Below are positions 61,422 through 64,000 of a DNA stretch of 64,000 bases, piece by piece. This DNA comes from Petrimonas sulfuriphila (lineage in GTDB: Bacteria; Bacteroidota; Bacteroidia; Bacteroidales; Dysgonomonadaceae): the NCBI RefSeq assembly GCF_051201015.1, contig NZ_JBPEHI010000018.1, one strand, 5' to 3'. The notes beneath the pieces are model-generated. The model made no database searches and had not been told where the DNA came from. It saw nothing but the letters and a program-made list of their open reading frames with translations. Position 1 is the first letter of the stretch. Each line of letters opens with the position of its first letter. A program made the position numbers and the translations under genes.

Positions 61422-61503
61422 CGAAAAATAGCTGCTTTTTGATTATCGTCTTTGAAATATAAAACAAGAACGTTGGTTTAGCGTTATTAAAGAAAAAAAG
61501 TAT

Positions 61504-62292
61504 ATGGATCTGAATATAACAGGTAAAGTGGCCATTATCGGTGGAAGCAGCAAAGGGCTGGGAAAGGCGTGTGCGGTAGCATTAGCAAAAGAAGGTGTGA
61601 ACATTGTATTGTGTGCCCGCCGTAAAGAAACCTTGCAGAGAACCAAAAGCGAAATAGAGTTGCTGGGAGTTGAGGTGTTGGCTTTGTCGGTTGATATGGC
61701 TTCTGCTGAGGATAATCAGCGGATTATCGATGAAACCATTCGGAAATTTGGCAGAATCGATATTTTGGTCAACAACTCCGGTGGCCCGAAGCCGGGAACC
61801 TTTCGGGAGGTTACTTCAGATGATTTGGATGACGCATACCGTTCGGTGCTGAAATACAACATCCGGATGATTCAGGGTTGCCTCCCTTTCATGGAAAGGA
61901 ACGGGTGGGGCAGAATCGTGAACATCACTTCCATCACTGTGAAGGAGCCCGCTCCTAACATGGTGTTGTCGAATATTTTCCGCTCATCGGTAGTGAGTTT
62001 TGCCAAAACGATCAGTAAAGAGCTTGTCTCAAAGGGTATAACCATCAATAACGTTTCTCCCGGTTATTTCAAGACCGACAGGGTTATGCAACTGATGAAA
62101 GTCCGCTCCGAAGCGGAAGGGATTTCCACAAATGAGTATGAACAGAGAGCTATCCTGGACTTTCCACACAAACGCTATATGGATCCGGAGGAACTGGGCA
62201 ATTTGGTTTGTTATCTGTGTTCGGAACAGGCCAGGTCGATCAACGGAACAACCATTCAGGTAGACGGTGGTATGTTGAATGGGTTGTTGTGA
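61504..62292 (+). CDS. SDR-family protein lacking the Tyr/Lys pair
   Basis: 262 residues. Rossmann fold with a NAD(P)-binding GGSSKGLGKA (13-22), CARR after strand 2, VDMAS and NNSGG (90-94), then Ser143 in NITSIT. The usual YxxxK reads Ser156 and Arg160 (LSNIFR), so the general base tyrosine is missing. The rest (INNVSPGYFKTDRV, GTTIQVDGGMLNG) is typical. A group of bacterial SDR proteins with the motif LSNxxR is known from many genomes, so this is not a broken gene; reaction unknown. It stands alone and is convergent with a small membrane protein gene. Confidence 0.88.
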   Translation: MDLNITGKVAIIGGSSKGLGKACAVALAKEGVNIVLCARRKETLQRTKSEIELLGVEVLALSVDMASAEDNQRIIDETIRKFGRIDILVNNSGGPKPGTFREVTSDDLDDAYRSVLKYNIRMIQGCLPFMERNGWGRIVNITSITVKEPAPNMVLSNIFRSSVVSFAKTISKELVSKGITINNVSPGYFKTDRVMQLMKVRSEAEGISTNEYEQRAILDFPHKRYMDPEELGNLVCYLCSEQARSINGTTIQVDGGMLNGLL

Positions 62293-62320
62293 GGTGAAAC
62301 GAGAAAAAAGCTTACCGGGA

Positions 62321-62839
62321 TTATCTCCAAAAGACAAATCGTTTCCGCCACAGGCATAATGTGGAAACTACGGCAAACAGGGCGAAAACGATGAAGAACG
62401 TTTTTTCAAAAACTGTTCTTTCAGACGGGTTTTGAGTAAATGTAAACGCAAATATGGATAGCCAGAGAGAGTTTGCTGCAATCGCGGCAGTCCAACCCCA
62501 GGATTTCATTTTATGTAATCCCACAATACTTAAAATGGAGGATATGGTCACCCAGATGAAAGTGATTTGAGAGAACTCGTAAACGAATGCGGATAGTGTT
62601 TGAGAGAGAAGTGAGTTCTTCGCGGGAGTTTCGGACAGGTTGAAGCGAAGGTAATTTATAAGGTTGATCGCAAAATAGATCAACCATCCTACCAATTGAA
62701 TCCAGGCGATTACGGAGGCCGTTCTCGATTTTCTCTTCCGCACCCCTTGCCGAAAAGACACGACTTCTAATTTATCGTTAGGTAAAAACAACGGGCGATT
62801 GAAACCCTCCTCTGGAAAATGTAAATCACGATTGTTCAT
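62321..62839 (-). CDS. Small membrane protein, unknown
   Basis: 172 residues with four likely membrane segments: SVIAWIQLVGWLIYFAINLI, FVYEFSQITFIWVTISSILSIVG, WGWTAAIAANSLWLSIFAFTF and TFFIVFALFAVVSTLCLW. The N-terminus (about 45 residues) is soluble and basic near the first segment. I do not recognise the family. A TATTTTTG box lies 25 bp upstream of its ATG (62864-62871 on the minus strand). Confidence 0.7.
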   Translation of the reverse strand: MNNRDLHFPEEGFNRPLFLPNDKLEVVSFRQGVRKRKSRTASVIAWIQLVGWLIYFAINLINYLRFNLSETPAKNSLLSQTLSAFVYEFSQITFIWVTISSILSIVGLHKMKSWGWTAAIAANSLWLSIFAFTFTQNPSERTVFEKTFFIVFALFAVVSTLCLWRKRFVFWR

Positions 62840-62863
62840 TCGAGTGTCTATTACTTTTCACCA

Positions 62864-62871
62864 CAAAAATA
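62864..62871 (-). promoter_or_regulatory. Candidate -7 box for the small membrane protein
   Basis: On the minus strand TATTTTTG, full TAnnTTTG match, 25 bp upstream of the ATG at 62839. No -33 TTG at the expected place. Confidence 0.4.
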
Positions 62872-62978
62872 AAGAATTACCGTAAATAGAGATAAAAAAA
62901 ACGGTTACGTTTTTATGAAGTTTTTTTCACCGGTATAGTCACTTCGTAAAATAAATGAATTGTAGCGAAATATAGGAT

Positions 62979-64000
62979 TTATTTGAAATATTCTTTCCAC
63001 ACAATTGTTTTTCCGTTTTCAGCAGATTTTTTCGCCATTTCCAGAATTTTAACCACTACCTCATTATTGGGCAGGGCTGAAAGATCATACGGTTGAGGGT
63101 TAATATCTCCGCGGACGACACGGGCAAAATAAGAAAAAGCGTCGTTTCTGTCTTCGTTTAATGCCGGGGCGGCTTTGTCTGTGGCCTTTTTTTCTTTTGA
63201 TTTAAATACAGTCATATTTTCGGTATCTCTACAGAAAACATATCCCGATTGTCCGTAAATCTTCATCTCTTTCCGGTTGTAAGGCCAGTTCCATGATGCC
63301 TGGATAATCACTTGATTATACGGATACTGTACGATGATGCTGGCCTCATCATCCACGTTTGGATAAACCTGTGGTTTATTGGTGTGCGTCACGGCCGTAA
63401 CAGAAACGGGCGTTTCGCCTTTCATAAGCCAAGTGGAAAGGTTGGCTCCGTAACAGCCAAAATCGTTGAGCGCTCCGGCACCATTTAGTACAGGATCGGT
63501 AAGCCAGGCGAGGAACTCTTTGCTGCAGCCAATCTCTACTGGTCCCTGATGTCCGGTATGAAATTCAATTTTGAGGATTTCCCCGATTTGTTCTTCCTCG
63601 TTCACAACTTTATATGCTTCGGTGTTGCTTCCGTACCAGGTTGTTTCATAGTTGGTAAGTATTTGTATATTATTTTTTTTGGCGAGTTTGGCCATTTTAT
63701 CGGCATGTGCCACACTCACGGCGAGTGGTTTTTCAACCATAACGTGAATACCTCTCGGGGCGCATTTCTCGACTACTTCCAGGTGCCCGAAAATATCGTT
63801 GTAAGCCATTACTGCTTCGGGTTTTGTGCTGCGGAGCATTTCATCGATACTCGAATAGACTATTTTTTTGTCGAAACCGTACCTTTTCGCTAATCTTTCC
63901 ACCAGTCCGCTGTCCGGTTCCGCGATACCAACGATAACAATATCGCCTTTCTCTTTTCTCCCCAGGAGCCCGTGAATGTGATCGTGTGACAAGCCCGCGA
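62979..64000 (-). CDS. Gfo/Idh/MocA-family oxidoreductase (partial, N-terminus outside window)
   Basis: At least 340 residues are visible; the reading frame continues past the right edge without a start. The visible beginning reads AGLSHDHIHGLLGR, matching the first strand-loop of a Rossmann fold (SHDHVHG type); a TTG at 63992-63990 is not a credible start. Later marks: VIVGIAEPDSG, HVMVEKPLAVS with the catalytic Lys (EKPLA), GAGALNDFGCYGANL. These enzymes oxidise or reduce sugars and cyclitols with NAD(P). Unlike the Gfo/Idh/MocA gene at the left edge, no Tat signal is visible, so cytoplasmic location cannot be decided here. Confidence 0.9.
   Translation of the reverse strand, partial: AGLSHDHIHGLLGRKEKGDIVIVGIAEPDSGLVERLAKRYGFDKKIVYSSIDEMLRSTKPEAVMAYNDIFGHLEVVEKCAPRGIHVMVEKPLAVSVAHADKMAKLAKKNNIQILTNYETTWYGSNTEAYKVVNEEEQIGEILKIEFHTGHQGPVEIGCSKEFLAWLTDPVLNGAGALNDFGCYGANLSTWLMKGETPVSVTAVTHTNKPQVYPNVDDEASIIVQYPYNQVIIQASWNWPYNRKEMKIYGQSGYVFCRDTENMTVFKSKEKKATDKAAPALNEDRNDAFSYFARVVRGDINPQPYDLSALPNNEVVVKILEMAKKSAENGKTIVWKEYFK

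Noticed and set aside
63990..63992. TTG start for the right-edge oxidoreductase
   Set aside because: The frame continues upstream with good family sequence (AGLSHDH), so the true start is outside the window.
1..64000. tRNA, rRNA, CRISPR arrays, insertion sequences, integrases or prophage genes
   Set aside because: None seen: no CCA-ended cloverleaf, no spaced direct repeats, no transposase or integrase motifs on reading both strands.

Overview
The window is a piece of a Bacteroidales chromosome. The evidence is the merged str-S10-spc-alpha ribosomal cluster, a type III glutamine synthetase (GlnN), LL-diaminopimelate aminotransferase (DapL), an FHS-family sugar transporter, DUF4252 and DUF5916 proteins, weak use of Shine-Dalgarno sites, and repeated matches to the Bacteroidetes promoter form (TTG, about 20 nt, TAnnTTTG). 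The family is probably Dysgonomonadaceae or Porphyromonadaceae, but this is inference; the genus cannot be fixed from the sequence alone.

Layout. (1) 1-6300: a tight five-gene minus-strand operon with a Gfo/Idh/MocA (GH109-like) protein cut by the window edge, an FHS sugar permease, a GNAT acetyltransferase, a secreted neutral-ceramidase-like protein and a GH20-like Tat-exported protein. It is divergent from a XylR-type (sugar-binding plus AraC) regulator. This looks like a regulated glycan or glycolipid catabolic locus. (2) 6490-25110: a nitrogen and amino-acid block: dapF-dapL (diaminopimelate), glnN, gltB-gltD, asnB, pyrG and a single-gene carA-carB fusion on the opposite strand. Five of these enzymes make or spend glutamine. 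(3) 25230-26823: a small ECF sigma factor / membrane anti-sigma-like / DUF4252 operon with 4-bp overlaps. (4) 26980-45730: about 18.5 kb of translation genes in one direction, rpsL to rplQ, including fusA, secY, map, infA and rpoA, and closed by two tandem terminators. L5, L17 and S3 carry unusual low-complexity extensions. (5) 45845-55610: NDH-2, a DUF6448-like protein, a DUF5916/CBM9 surface protein, an SGNH-like protein, a PIG-L deacetylase plus PNGase F-like pair, a NIF3 family protein and a zinc-ribbon coiled-coil protein. (6) 55618-64000: a small lipoprotein coupled to a YfhO membrane protein, a beta-barrel-like protein, metG, an atypical SDR protein, a small membrane protein and a second Gfo/Idh/MocA oxidoreductase running off the right edge.

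No tRNA, rRNA, CRISPR array, transposase or integrase was seen. The most unusual items are the CarA-CarB fusion with animal-CAD-like sequence, the glycan operon with a ceramidase-fold protein that lacks the serine nucleophile, a PNGase F-like protein next to a PIG-L deacetylase, an SDR without its Tyr/Lys pair, two candidate families of dispersed intergenic repeats (each found twice), and the ribosomal protein extensions. I did not find a convincing wholly new system; most of the window is housekeeping.
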